A stretch of DNA of 64,000 bases from Halotia branconii CENA392 (lineage in GTDB: Bacteria; Cyanobacteriota; Cyanobacteriia; Cyanobacteriales; Nostocaceae): assembly GCF_029953635.1 (NCBI RefSeq), contig NZ_CP124543.1:5373455-5437454 (forward strand), read 5' to 3'. The notes under the pieces are model-generated. The model saw only the letters and a program-made list of their open reading frames with translations. It was not told the DNA's origin and did not search any database. This document shows, in pieces, positions 1 through 8,566 of the stretch (the first letter of the stretch is position 1; every line of letters begins with the position of its first letter). The position numbers and the translations under genes were made by a program.

Positions 1-1034
1 TGAAGACTAACCAACAGATAGGCACTAAAAACAATTTCCCACCACTTCTCTATTTGTGAATAATGAGTTAGGCGAAAATCTGCCCATCCTAATTCATTTT
101 TACTTTGTTTTAAACCATATTCTACCCAAGTTCTTAAACCATAAAAATTGCCCACATCTCTTGGAGTAATCTCTGGATATTTACTCATGACATACCAAGT
201 CGTGTTTTTTGGAAGAACTTCAATATCCGTTGTTATTTGCCAATACCTTACTTCCGATTTTTTGCCACATATTATCTCTCTAATATATCTATTCTCTGAA
301 CTTAAATCCGAGAAAACACGCTTGAATCTTTGCCAATCTGAGTATTTTACTTTTGAGTCTGTAATTCCCCATGCTCTATGGTTTGAGCGAATCGCTACAA
401 TAAAATTAAGATTTAATTCATTTAGTACGCTTAAAAAACTTTTACTACTTTCACCATATAAACTATCCGCCAGCACCAGATTGAATCTAAACCCCATCGA
501 CCGCAATTTTCTTATCATTATCCCGGCGATTTCGGGTTTGGTTAAATATTTCTCTCCTGGTTGTAGTCTTTCCCTCGGTTTATATACTTCAAATATTAGA
601 GGAAACGTCATTCCAGATAAGACTGCATATGCTGTAACCGCCACAATACCGTTATCTGTTTTACCTAAATTTCCAATGTACTGTCGTTTCACATAATCAG
701 TCGTATTTCCTTTTTTCTTATCCCCTGTCTCATCAATTATTAGTATGATTGGGCGACCTTGAAGTATATATAATATTAATTCTAACCTTTGCCTCCTTAA
801 TTCTTGTACATCCCAGGGTGATTCTGTTAAAAAATGGTGTAATGCTTGATGATTATCTAGCCCTACAATTTTCGCTATTTCCGGTAAAGTTTTACGTTTT
901 ATATCAGAAACACATCCCATGTGTAGGTACTTAAAAGCTTCAAAGCTTCTAACTTCTGGAAAGAGGTTTTGATACAAATGGCAGTATTCGTCCACAAATT
1001 TTACTGTGGGTGCGCTTCGGCGAGGCTCAACCAT
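1..1034 (-). CDS. IS701-type DDE transposase, C-terminus cut by window edge
   Basis: Translating the minus strand from the ATG at 1034 gives an uninterrupted frame of at least 344 codons that runs off the left edge, starting MVEPRRSAPTVKFVDEYC. Catalytic acidic residues of a DDE transposase are visible in order: Asp in LIIDETGDKKKG, Asp in LVLADSLYGES, and Glu in TWVEYGLKQSKNELGW. This fold and spacing fit the IS701 family common in cyanobacteria. The N-terminal part is intact, so the element may be active. The IS end just upstream (about 1040-1100) could not be defined without the other terminus. It abuts a broken serine-hydrolase fragment, which may be its insertion target. Confidence 0.88.
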   Translation of the reverse strand, partial: MVEPRRSAPTVKFVDEYCHLYQNLFPEVRSFEAFKYLHMGCVSDIKRKTLPEIAKIVGLDNHQALHHFLTESPWDVQELRRQRLELILYILQGRPIILIIDETGDKKKGNTTDYVKRQYIGNLGKTDNGIVAVTAYAVLSGMTFPLIFEVYKPRERLQPGEKYLTKPEIAGIMIRKLRSMGFRFNLVLADSLYGESSKSFLSVLNELNLNFIVAIRSNHRAWGITDSKVKYSDWQRFKRVFSDLSSENRYIREIICGKKSEVRYWQITTDIEVLPKNTTWYVMSKYPEITPRDVGNFYGLRTWVEYGLKQSKNELGWADFRLTHYSQIEKWWEIVFSAYLLVSL

Positions 1035-1064
1035 ACTCTCTGTCTGGTGTTTTTGCGATCGCTC

Positions 1065-1253
1065 CTAATTATACTTTGTCGAGAGTGATAAAAGAGGGTT
1101 AATCAAAACAGGTTCACCTTCCTGCACCACAGCAATAGAGAGTCCCGGAATCTGATTTTGAGCCATTATTTCCAGAATGTAGTCATCAATAATCAAATTA
1201 GCCTCGTTTTTGTTGTAAGCTGTTAATTTAAACTTATCTACAACCCAAAACTG
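1065..1253 (-). pseudogene. serine hydrolase (beta-lactamase family) N-terminal remnant
   Basis: The minus-strand frame between an in-frame TGA (1254-1256) and TAG (1065-1067) encodes 62 residues including IIDDYILEIMAQNQIPGLSI followed by AVVQEGEPVLI. This closely resembles the first strand-helix segment of beta-lactamase/D-alanyl carboxypeptidase family (PF00144) proteins, where IPGLSVAVVKDGKVV is typical. There is no credible start codon, and the catalytic SxxK region that should follow is missing. The frame then runs into sequence next to the IS701-type transposase. Best read as a fragment of a gene broken by the IS. Family assignment rests on a short motif. Confidence 0.55.
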
Positions 1254-1455
1254 TCAAAGATTAATAGCTACTCTCATCCATAGACTTGCCTTTACTACTA
1301 AATTGGTTGAAGTCAAAGAAAAATATTGTCGTGATAATTCACACTTCTTTATCAATTACCGCATAAGGTTTTGTCGTAACCTAGTAATGAGAGTACTTGC
1401 AGCCATTGAGGCTATTACTACTTTAAAACAAGTTGATCAAGGCAGGTTACAATTC

Positions 1456-2040
1456 ATGGCTTATTCGTGGTTTAAAGCGTTTCATATTATCGGTATTGTA
1501 GTTTGGTTTGCTGGGTTGTTCTACCTAGTGCGTCTGTTTATCTATCATGTTGAAGCTAACCAAGAACCCGAACCAGCACGCACGATACTGAAGAATCAGT
1601 ATCAAATTATGGAAAAACGCCTTTACCACATCATTACTACCCCAGGAATGTTGGTAACTGTAGCAATGGCGATTGGTTTACTCAGTACTGAACCAGAAGT
1701 TTTAAAAGAAGGTTGGCTGCACTTCAAGCTGCTATTTGTGGCTATTTTGCTGGGTTATCATCATTATTGTGGTCGGCTGATGAAGAAGTTAGCTGCTGAT
1801 GAATGTCGGTGGAGTGGTCAGCAGTTGCGGGCTTTAAACGAAGCACCTACAGTTATGTTGGTAGTGATTGTATTGCTAGCTGTATTTAAGAATAATTTGC
1901 CTACAGATATAACAGCCTGGGCAATTTTTGGCATGATTATTTTGATGGCAGTCACTATTCAGCTTTACGCCAAAAAACGTAGGTTAGATAAAGAAAAGTT
2001 GATAGCACAAATAGGACAAGTTCCTCAAGAACAAAGTTAG
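1456..2040 (+). CDS. hemJ: protoporphyrinogen IX oxidase HemJ
   Basis: The 194-residue product starting MAYSWFKAFHIIGIVVWFAG is an integral membrane protein with about four hydrophobic helices. It matches HemJ (UPF0093/CopD-like), the oxygen-independent protoporphyrinogen oxidase used by most cyanobacteria for heme and chlorophyll synthesis. The conserved His in KAFHIIGIVVWFAGLFYL and the segment QYQIMEKRLYHIITTPGM, with its conserved His, are family hallmarks. The frame is open back to about 1303, but the ATG at 1456 gives the usual family length and N-terminus; an upstream ATG at 1388 is less likely. A hairpin with a T run follows at 2062-2108. Confidence 0.9.
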   Translation: MAYSWFKAFHIIGIVVWFAGLFYLVRLFIYHVEANQEPEPARTILKNQYQIMEKRLYHIITTPGMLVTVAMAIGLLSTEPEVLKEGWLHFKLLFVAILLGYHHYCGRLMKKLAADECRWSGQQLRALNEAPTVMLVVIVLLAVFKNNLPTDITAWAIFGMIILMAVTIQLYAKKRRLDKEKLIAQIGQVPQEQS

Positions 2041-2061
2041 AGAAACTTGAAAGTTCAATAC

Positions 2062-2108
2062 GGCAGAAGGCAAAAAATATATTTTCTTCCTCCTGCCTTC
2101 TGCCTTTT
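2062..2108 (+). terminator. terminator-like hairpin after hemJ
   Basis: The 11-nt arms GGCAGAAGGCA and TGCCTTCTGCC are perfect complements separated by about 21 nt and followed by TTTT. The hairpin lies 21 bp after the hemJ stop. The arm words (GGCAGAA, TTCTGCC) also resemble the heptamer repeats scattered through this genome, so it may be a repeat that doubles as a terminator. Confidence 0.6.
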
Positions 2109-2165
2109 AATACCGATTTGAAAAAAGAATACCACAGATGCAAAGTTGGCAATCCAGATTGCATC

Positions 2166-2200
2166 TGGTTTTTGAATTACGAATTACGAATTACGAATTA
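2166..2200. repeat. short tandem repeat, 8-bp unit GAATTACG
   Basis: Four consecutive near-perfect copies of the 8-mer GAATTACG/GAATTAGT lie in the spacer between hemJ and moeA. The same word recurs at 6055-6115. This is the short tandemly repeated repetitive (STRR) type known from Nostoc-like genomes. Confidence 0.8.
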
Positions 2201-2230
2201 GTGTAAATATTTCTATTCGGCTATTGATGA

Positions 2231-2264
2231 AAAAAACTCTCCGCTGCTAAATCACAACGGAGAG
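2231..2264 (-). terminator. moeA terminator
   Basis: Read on the minus strand, CTCTCCG pairs with CGGAGAG (2258-2264 and 2237-2243) around a 14-nt loop, followed by a run of six or more T. It lies 126 bp beyond the moeA stop and points the right way to end that transcript. Confidence 0.65.
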
Positions 2265-2390
2265 ATATCAAGTTAAAGTTCGTCAGGTGATCGGAATAGT
2301 TATTTATTTAATATTTAAATTACCCGTATTAATTCGGCCATTAGATAGAGAAATCGCCCGATATTATCCGAAAAGATGTATAGATTAGCA

Positions 2391-3623
2391 CTAGAAAAAA
2401 AGTACTAATACTTCTTCTCCTGGTGAAATTAATACTTTACCCACTGGTAGAACAGCTAAAGCATTAGTTTGAGCTAAATTAATTAAATTACCGGAACTAT
2501 GACTACCAGAGGCTTGGTAAAATTCGTAAACTCCATCAATTAGATGTAAACAACCCCAAATATAAGTTTCAAACTTACCATTTGATCGTAATTCATCATG
2601 CGATCGCACCCGTAAAAATTCTAATTTTCCACCTTCAGCCAGTCCAGAAAGTTTTTTAATGGTTGGTTGCACAAACCGCCAAAAAGTTACCAAAGCAGAA
2701 CCAGGATTTCCTGGCAAACCAAAGTACAACACTGAATTGTGTGTGGGGAAATTAGCCACAGTTAGGGGTTTACCAGGTTTCATCGCCACAGCACGAATAT
2801 GAATTTTGGCTTCTAGGGATTCCAGAATTTTGTCAACATAGTCATAATCACCCACCGAAACCCCGCCAGAAGAAATCACTATATCAGCATTAGCTATGGC
2901 ATAAGTAATCACTTGTTGCAGTGCAACCGGATCATCCTTCACAATACCTAACAATAAAGGTTCTGCTCCACTATTTTTTACTAAAGTTGCTAGGGCATAC
3001 TGATTAGAATCGACGATTTGCCCAAGTTGTAGCGGTTGTTCAGCTGTAACTAATTCGTCACCAGTAGAAAAAATTGCCACCCGTGGACGACGGTAAACAC
3101 TTAATTGTGGACACTGTGCCGCAGCTAACACAGCAATGTTCTGGGCATTTAACTTAATTCCTGGTAGTAGTAGTTGAGTTCCAGCTTGGTAGAAAGCAGC
3201 TTTGTGTCTAACGAATTGTCGCGGTTGGGGTGCATCAAGGATTAAGACACGATTTTCTTCTTTGTGTGTCTTTTCTTGCATGATCACAGTATCCGCCCCT
3301 GCTGGCATTACCGCACCCGTAAAAATCCGTGCTGCTTGTCCCGGCTGAATCGTAGACTGGGGCTGATATCCTGCGGGAATTGCTTCTACAACTTCCAAAA
3401 TTGTTGGTTGGGCGCTACTAGAGTGCTGCACATCTTCGTAACGTACTGCATAGCCATCCATTGCCGAATTATCCCAATGAGGAAAATCCAACGAACTGGT
3501 AACAGGCGTTGCCAAAATGCGATCGCTTGCTGCCCATAAATCTATAATTTCTGTATCTCGCTGCTCATTTAACGGTTGTACTAAATTTAAAATAATTGCT
3601 TCTGCATCCTTGACTGATAACAT
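2391..3623 (-). CDS. moeA: molybdopterin molybdenumtransferase MoeA
   Basis: This 410-residue protein inserts molybdate into adenylated molybdopterin, the last step of molybdenum cofactor synthesis, and so supports nitrate reductase. Family landmarks are in order: the N-terminal segment with HWDNSAMDGYAVR (about 49-61), FTGAVMPAGADTVIMQE (about 100-116), the MogA-like domain with VISSGGVSVGDYDYV (about 250-264), and LPGNPGSALVTFWRF (about 303-317). The C-terminal MoeA-IV domain is complete. It is a single gene here, without moaA-E neighbours, and has its own terminator. Confidence 0.95.
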   Translation of the reverse strand: MLSVKDAEAIILNLVQPLNEQRDTEIIDLWAASDRILATPVTSSLDFPHWDNSAMDGYAVRYEDVQHSSSAQPTILEVVEAIPAGYQPQSTIQPGQAARIFTGAVMPAGADTVIMQEKTHKEENRVLILDAPQPRQFVRHKAAFYQAGTQLLLPGIKLNAQNIAVLAAAQCPQLSVYRRPRVAIFSTGDELVTAEQPLQLGQIVDSNQYALATLVKNSGAEPLLLGIVKDDPVALQQVITYAIANADIVISSGGVSVGDYDYVDKILESLEAKIHIRAVAMKPGKPLTVANFPTHNSVLYFGLPGNPGSALVTFWRFVQPTIKKLSGLAEGGKLEFLRVRSHDELRSNGKFETYIWGCLHLIDGVYEFYQASGSHSSGNLINLAQTNALAVLPVGKVLISPGEEVLVLFF

Positions 3624-3865
3624 AGCGAATAACCTTAGTTTTAATTTAGTCAGTTGTCAGTTGTTAGTTGTTAGTTGTTTTTAATCTGATTTAATACCCA
3701 CGCTATAAACTTTATTAATATAGCAGTCGTCACAATTGTTAGGACATTTCTCTGTTCCCTATTCCCTTTAAATCAGAATAGGATGTCATAAAGGACATAT
3801 TTATTGCTATAACTACTGACTACTAACCACTGACTACTGACAAAACTCTATTGTAGTTAGATTTT

Positions 3866-5044
3866 TTATTTTTCTTTCTGACTAAAAGGTAACTCTGCAT
3901 TCATTGCCTCAATTTCTTGTTGTTCGAGTTGATTGACTTCTTTAATGTAGGGGCGAATAATTTTTGCTAAACGATTGTTGTAAAAACGGTGCAGACTGTG
4001 ATTAGGCATAGCCGGAAAACCACGACGTTTTTTGTGACGGCCTCCTGCACCGGGATCAAAGCTTTCAATATTATTAGCGATCGCCCACTCAATCGGTGCA
4101 TAATAACAAGCATCAAAATGTAAACAATCTATTTCTTGGAAACTACCCCAATAGCGTCCATATAATCTGTCTCCTTTAAATAAACAAAAGGACATACCAA
4201 CAGGTTGACGATTATCTTGTTCGTGATATGCGGCAAAAAATAATACCCGATGCCGATAATCACTATGTAGCTGCTCAAAAAACTGTTTTGTTAGGTACTT
4301 GCTACCCCACCAGCCAAATTTATCACAAGTATCAGCATAGAAATCGTACATTAAAGAAAATAAAGATCTAGGAATTTCATCACCAGTTAGTGGTTGTAGT
4401 CGTAAACCTACCTTCTCAACTGCTTTACGTTCCCGCTTAATATTGCGGCGTTGATTGGCGTTAAACAATCCTAAGTAATCATCAAAAGTTTGAAAACCTA
4501 GGTTTTCCCAGATATAGCTGTGGTGTAACCAACTAGTAAAACCCTGTCGTTCCAGCACAGGCTGCCATTGGGGATCAACGTAAAGAAAATGACACCCAGA
4601 AATTCGATGTTTAGTGCAAAAAGCGTCAATTTCATGCACAATTATTGCTGTAATTTCATCTTCATCTTCCCCAGGAGCAATTAAAAACCGATAACCTTCA
4701 GCAGGGGTAAATGGTGTCATTCCTAACAGTTTAGGGTAGTATTGTACACCTATGCGATCGGCTAACTCTGCCCATTGGTGATCGAAAACAAATTCACCAT
4801 AGCTATGTCCTTTGAGGTAAAGTGGCGCTATTGCTATCAGCGCTCTATCTCGCCACAGTGTCAAATGATTTGGCAACCAGCCTGTTTTAGCAGTAGCACT
4901 TTGTGAAGTTTCTAAATGATTTAGCCATTGCCACTCTAAAAACGGAGTTTTCAGGGGCATTGCTAAAGCATCCCAGGCATCTTGAGGTACTTCGGCGATT
5001 TTGTTAATCCAAACGGTGGAGTATCGAGGCTTAAGTTGTTCCAT
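3866..5044 (-). CDS. FemAB/GNAT-like peptidoglycan-biosynthesis family protein (DUF482)
   Basis: The 392-residue product resembles the peptidogalycan biosynthesis/recognition family (PF04339, DUF482), a GNAT-fold relative of FemAB aminoacyltransferases whose substrate is not established. Visible landmarks are TPFLEWQWLNHLE near the start, NQRRNIKRERKAV in the middle, and FDPGAGGRHKKRRGF near the C-terminus, the usual signature. The frame extends upstream to 5161, but those 39 codons read through a CAGGGG-type repeat array and give Cys/Pro-rich nonsense. The ATG at 5044 (MEQLKPRYSTVWINK) is therefore preferred. Confidence 0.82.
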   Translation of the reverse strand: MEQLKPRYSTVWINKIAEVPQDAWDALAMPLKTPFLEWQWLNHLETSQSATAKTGWLPNHLTLWRDRALIAIAPLYLKGHSYGEFVFDHQWAELADRIGVQYYPKLLGMTPFTPAEGYRFLIAPGEDEDEITAIIVHEIDAFCTKHRISGCHFLYVDPQWQPVLERQGFTSWLHHSYIWENLGFQTFDDYLGLFNANQRRNIKRERKAVEKVGLRLQPLTGDEIPRSLFSLMYDFYADTCDKFGWWGSKYLTKQFFEQLHSDYRHRVLFFAAYHEQDNRQPVGMSFCLFKGDRLYGRYWGSFQEIDCLHFDACYYAPIEWAIANNIESFDPGAGGRHKKRRGFPAMPNHSLHRFYNNRLAKIIRPYIKEVNQLEQQEIEAMNAELPFSQKEK

Positions 5045-5055
5045 GTCAGGGTCAG

Positions 5056-5208
5056 GAAGAGCAGGGGAGCAGGGAGCAGGGAGCAGGGAGCAGGGGAGGC
5101 AGGGGAAGCAGGGGAAGCAGGGGAGGCAGGGAAGTAAGAATTTCCTGTCTTCTATGCCCAATGCCCCATGCCCAATGCCCTATTCCCCATTCTCCATTCC
5201 CTATTTAG
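5056..5208. repeat. short tandem repeats (GGGAGCA / GGCAGGG / GCCCAAT)
   Basis: Purine-rich heptamers GGGAGCA and AGCAGGGG repeat from about 5064 to 5135, followed by CCCAATGCC/CCCATGCC units to about 5200. They fill the spacer between the RibD-type reductase and the DUF482 gene and produce a spurious N-terminal extension of the latter. Confidence 0.85.
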
Positions 5209-5223
5209 GTTAATCTAATCTGC

Positions 5224-5955
5224 TTATCGTTGCAGACGATAATGCAGGAAGACTTCTTGCTCGACTGTTTTGACTTCTAAAAGCTGGAGTCGGGGAGCTA
5301 ATTTTGAGATAAATCCTTTACCTTCTACTGGTGTAGGTGCAGTAGTACCACCTAAGATTAACGGGCAGACAGTCAGCCATAATTCATCAATTAAATCTGA
5401 TTCCAGCATAGAGGCTACTAATTCACCACCACCCAATACCGCTAAGCGTGTTATATGTATAGATGCCAGGTGTTGCAAAGCAGCTAAAGTGTCGATTTTG
5501 CCTGTTGGTGTTTCAAAAACCAAAATCTGCTCAAATTTTGCAGGACACTCCTTTGTAGTGGTTTCCCCAGCAACAAGAAGTGTCTGTTCGTGTTCTTGCC
5601 AAGAGTGCGCCCCCGCTGTAGTCGTGAGCAACCAGCGCCTGATTGGTTGCTGAAAAAAGTAAATTTCCGGACTGAGGTTAGCTGATTGTGTAATCACTAT
5701 ATGAATCGGCTGGGTGGTTTTACCCCCCTGTATTCGATGTTGCAGCAGAATTGGTTGTGATACCGTAAGTGTTGTACCGTAGGCACGGAGAGTGCCAGCA
5801 CCAAACAAAACGGCATCAGAGGCAGCGATTTGTTTTTCGAGGTGTGCTTTATCAGCCCCTGAGCCAAACCGAGCAGGCGATCGCTTAAAATCTGCTATCT
5901 TACCATCTGCACTCATTGCTAAAACTACTGTTGTATGAGGACGATGTTGCACCAT
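5224..5955 (-). CDS. RibD C-terminal-domain reductase
   Basis: The 243-residue product has the dihydrofolate-reductase-like fold of the RibD C-terminal domain (PF01872), which reduces 5-amino-6-ribosylamino-uracil phosphate with NADPH in riboflavin synthesis. Typical elements are TTVVLAMSADGKIA at the N-terminus, SDAVLFGAGTLRAYG (about 46-60), and LAVLGGGELVASMLESDLIDELWLTVCPLILGG (about 170-202). There is no deaminase domain, so this is the stand-alone reductase form. Whether it is the riboflavin enzyme or a paralogue cannot be decided from sequence alone. Confidence 0.85.
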   Translation of the reverse strand: MVQHRPHTTVVLAMSADGKIADFKRSPARFGSGADKAHLEKQIAASDAVLFGAGTLRAYGTTLTVSQPILLQHRIQGGKTTQPIHIVITQSANLSPEIYFFQQPIRRWLLTTTAGAHSWQEHEQTLLVAGETTTKECPAKFEQILVFETPTGKIDTLAALQHLASIHITRLAVLGGGELVASMLESDLIDELWLTVCPLILGGTTAPTPVEGKGFISKLAPRLQLLEVKTVEQEVFLHYRLQR

Positions 5956-6049
5956 TTGGTTGGTTTGATAGTCTGAGTATTTCCCTTATTAATACAGCAT
6001 GGTGTTAATAAAGCTAACATTTGAAATGTATGTCTAAAACCCTTATAAA

Positions 6050-6116
6050 AAAAGGAATTACGAATTACAAACTTGTACTGAGCGTAGCCGAAGTATTACT
6101 AATTACGAATTACGCA
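6050..6116. repeat. GAATTACG repeats flanking a dispersed word
   Basis: Copies of GAATTACGAATTAC sit on both sides of ACTGAGCGTAGCCGAAGT (6077-6094). A related word occurs at 19651-19677 and, inverted, at 33810-33829. The rest of the 5,956-6,330 spacer holds no recognisable gene; it should contain the promoter of the downstream histidine kinase. Confidence 0.6.
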
Positions 6117-6330
6117 CAACTGTTGTCATCACTGTATCTATATGCAACATAAGTCCCTGTCATTACCTTCTGCAAATTTTGGTATAGCATGTTTCTTTTT
6201 GCATCTCAAACACTTGATATTGTTAAAGGCTGACAACAAAGTTCTCATAACTTGACAAAATGTCTCCTTTAAGTAGGTTTAATTGCATATCGTTGCTGTT
6301 GTGGTTTGCAGATGCGAAGTGAGACAATCG

Positions 6331-8418
6331 ATGGCTAAGCTCCGTCAATCATCCTTTCGTCGTATTTTAGTAACAAGAATTTTGCTGCTGTTTGTTCCAG
6401 TGTTATTTATAGGACAAATTGTAGCTCTAAATAAGGCACGTTCTAGCCTGTTAAAAACTGCTCGTCAAAATCTTACAGAAAGCGCTGTCACTAAAGGTGA
6501 GAAAATTGTTAGTGCGATCGCTAGCCTCAAAACTAACTTGTTAATTGCTAGTCGAACAGCAATTGTTCAGTCTGGGTCGCCTACTGAAGTGCAAGAATAC
6601 CTCACTCAGCTAGCAGAAATGCCAACTTATGTTGATATTGAGTGCTGGCAGTTAAGCAATATAGAAAATGGTCATATTATCGCTAGTACCTGTGGCGACA
6701 AAGCACTTACAGATTTGACATTACCTTTTGTTAGTAATGGAGTTGATGTTAAGACAATAATTCCTGCAAAAGTAGGAATAACTGGTCAAGGTAATACACG
6801 AAACCAACTGCAAGTAGTTTTATCTGTACCAGTATACAATCAAACTGGAAAATTGCAGTATGCTTTGAGTCTTAAATCATCACTGTATAAGCAAACCAAA
6901 AATGGACCGGGATCACTTGCAGGATCAATGTTAGTAATTGCTGAGGACGGTACAATCCTTGCATATCCCTCTGTAGAACGAGTGGGAAGTAATATTCAAA
7001 AACATCCCGATGCATCTCGACTTCAAAGTGTCGTTAAAAATGCAATTGCTGGGCGCGAGAGTTCAAGCAATTTATATTTTAAAGAAAATAGAGAACTAGT
7101 AGCTGGTTATACAACAATTGCTAATCCAGTTACACAACAGCAGGGGCAAAAATGGATACTAATAGCTGTCACTAGTGTAGATAATGCCTTGTTAGGTTTA
7201 GAGGAAATAAAACTTATCCTCATCGTTTTGACAGTTGGTTTAATTGGTGCGAGTTTATTAGCATCGCTTTATTTGGCTCCTTTCCTAGCACGTCCTGTAG
7301 AAGAACTACGAGATTATGCTTTGAATATTCATAGTGACCATGCCGCACAACCGATACCCCACAACTTTAAAATCCGGGAATTTAATCAACTGGCACAAGC
7401 ACTAGACCAAATGGTTGAGAGACTAAAAGCTTGGGCAGAAGAACTAGAAATTGCTTGGAAAGAAGCTAAAACTGCTAATCACGTCAAAAGTCAGTTTTTA
7501 GCTACAACTTCTCATGAGCTGAGAAACCCACTACATACAATTATTAACTGCATGTCTGTGGTTCAAGATGGCTTGTGTGATAGTCGAGAAGAAGAAATAG
7601 AATTTATTAAATGCGCCTATGAAACAGCGATTCATTTATTAAATATAATTAACGAGTTGCTGGATATTTCCAAAATTGAAGCAGGTAAGCTATCAGTAGT
7701 TATAGAGCTTATCGACTTGCGAAAACTATTGCAAGATGTCGTTAATTTACAATCAATCAATGTTCAAAAGAAGGGTTTGCAGTTAAAAGTTAACTTAGGT
7801 GATGAGCCAATTTCTGTAAAGGCGGACGCAGCCAAATTAAAACAGGTATTAATTAATATTATCGGTAATGCTACTAAGTTTACCGAGGAAGGAAACATTG
7901 CGATCGCTACAAAAATTCAACACACTGATGCAAAATCACAGGTAATTATAAGTGTTACTGATACAGGTTTAGGAATTGAACCAGCCCAACAGCATAAATT
8001 ATTTCGCCCTTTTGTCATGGTAGACGGTGGCAGCACACGCAAGTTTGAAGGTACAGGACTAGGGTTAGCTATTTCACGGAATTTGATTGAACTCATGGGA
8101 GGTAACATTACTCTTGAAAGTGCAGGTCTGAATTTAGGCACAACAGTCAAGATTGTCTTGCCTTTGATTGATATTTCTCTTTCATCTGCACCCACAGAAA
8201 AAGATGGTTTAGATAATTTAGATTCCTACCCTACCCATCTCGAAGGCTCACTGCAAAAAAACTTTACCGGAGTCAGTAAATCTAATAAAACGGAGCTAAA
8301 CAAAGATAGTTGTGAGTTACCACCTGTAGAAAACATTTATGATTTAACGCCGCAGCAAGATGTTCTTCCCAACTTTTCATCAAAAGAAGCTTGTGCTAAT
8401 AAAAGTTGCGAAAGGTAA
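6331..8418 (+). CDS. membrane sensor histidine kinase (extracytoplasmic sensor-HAMP-HisKA-HATPase)
   Basis: The 695-residue protein has a first membrane helix near residues 14-33, an extracytoplasmic sensor of about 260 residues (Cache-like, inferred from layout), and a second helix near 298-325. HAMP, HisKA and HATPase_c domains follow. The phosphorylated His is His395 in TTSHELRNPLH. The ATP-binding domain shows KQVLINIIGNATKF (N box), VTDTGLGI and GTGLGLAISRNLIELMGG (G boxes). About 75 unstructured residues form the C-terminus, with no receiver domain. No response regulator lies nearby, so its partner is elsewhere. The ATG at 6331 places basic residues just before the first helix; a start at 6283 is possible. 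Confidence 0.9.
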   Translation: MAKLRQSSFRRILVTRILLLFVPVLFIGQIVALNKARSSLLKTARQNLTESAVTKGEKIVSAIASLKTNLLIASRTAIVQSGSPTEVQEYLTQLAEMPTYVDIECWQLSNIENGHIIASTCGDKALTDLTLPFVSNGVDVKTIIPAKVGITGQGNTRNQLQVVLSVPVYNQTGKLQYALSLKSSLYKQTKNGPGSLAGSMLVIAEDGTILAYPSVERVGSNIQKHPDASRLQSVVKNAIAGRESSSNLYFKENRELVAGYTTIANPVTQQQGQKWILIAVTSVDNALLGLEEIKLILIVLTVGLIGASLLASLYLAPFLARPVEELRDYALNIHSDHAAQPIPHNFKIREFNQLAQALDQMVERLKAWAEELEIAWKEAKTANHVKSQFLATTSHELRNPLHTIINCMSVVQDGLCDSREEEIEFIKCAYETAIHLLNIINELLDISKIEAGKLSVVIELIDLRKLLQDVVNLQSINVQKKGLQLKVNLGDEPISVKADAAKLKQVLINIIGNATKFTEEGNIAIATKIQHTDAKSQVIISVTDTGLGIEPAQQHKLFRPFVMVDGGSTRKFEGTGLGLAISRNLIELMGGNITLESAGLNLGTTVKIVLPLIDISLSSAPTEKDGLDNLDSYPTHLEGSLQKNFTGVSKSNKTELNKDSCELPPVENIYDLTPQQDVLPNFSSKEACANKSCER

Positions 8419-8566
8419 AGTATTAAATCAGTTATCAGCTATCACTGTTATTTATAGGAAGATGAGCAAATGTGAAAATTTATACGCTATTACTGTGGCG
8501 ATCGCTCTGAATATTGCTAAATTAACTATGGATATTTAAGATCAAGCAAGTTAGCTGCAAGCGACA

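Noticed and set aside
148..934. Plus-strand frames at the left edge
   Set aside because: They are shadows of the minus-strand IS701-type transposase.
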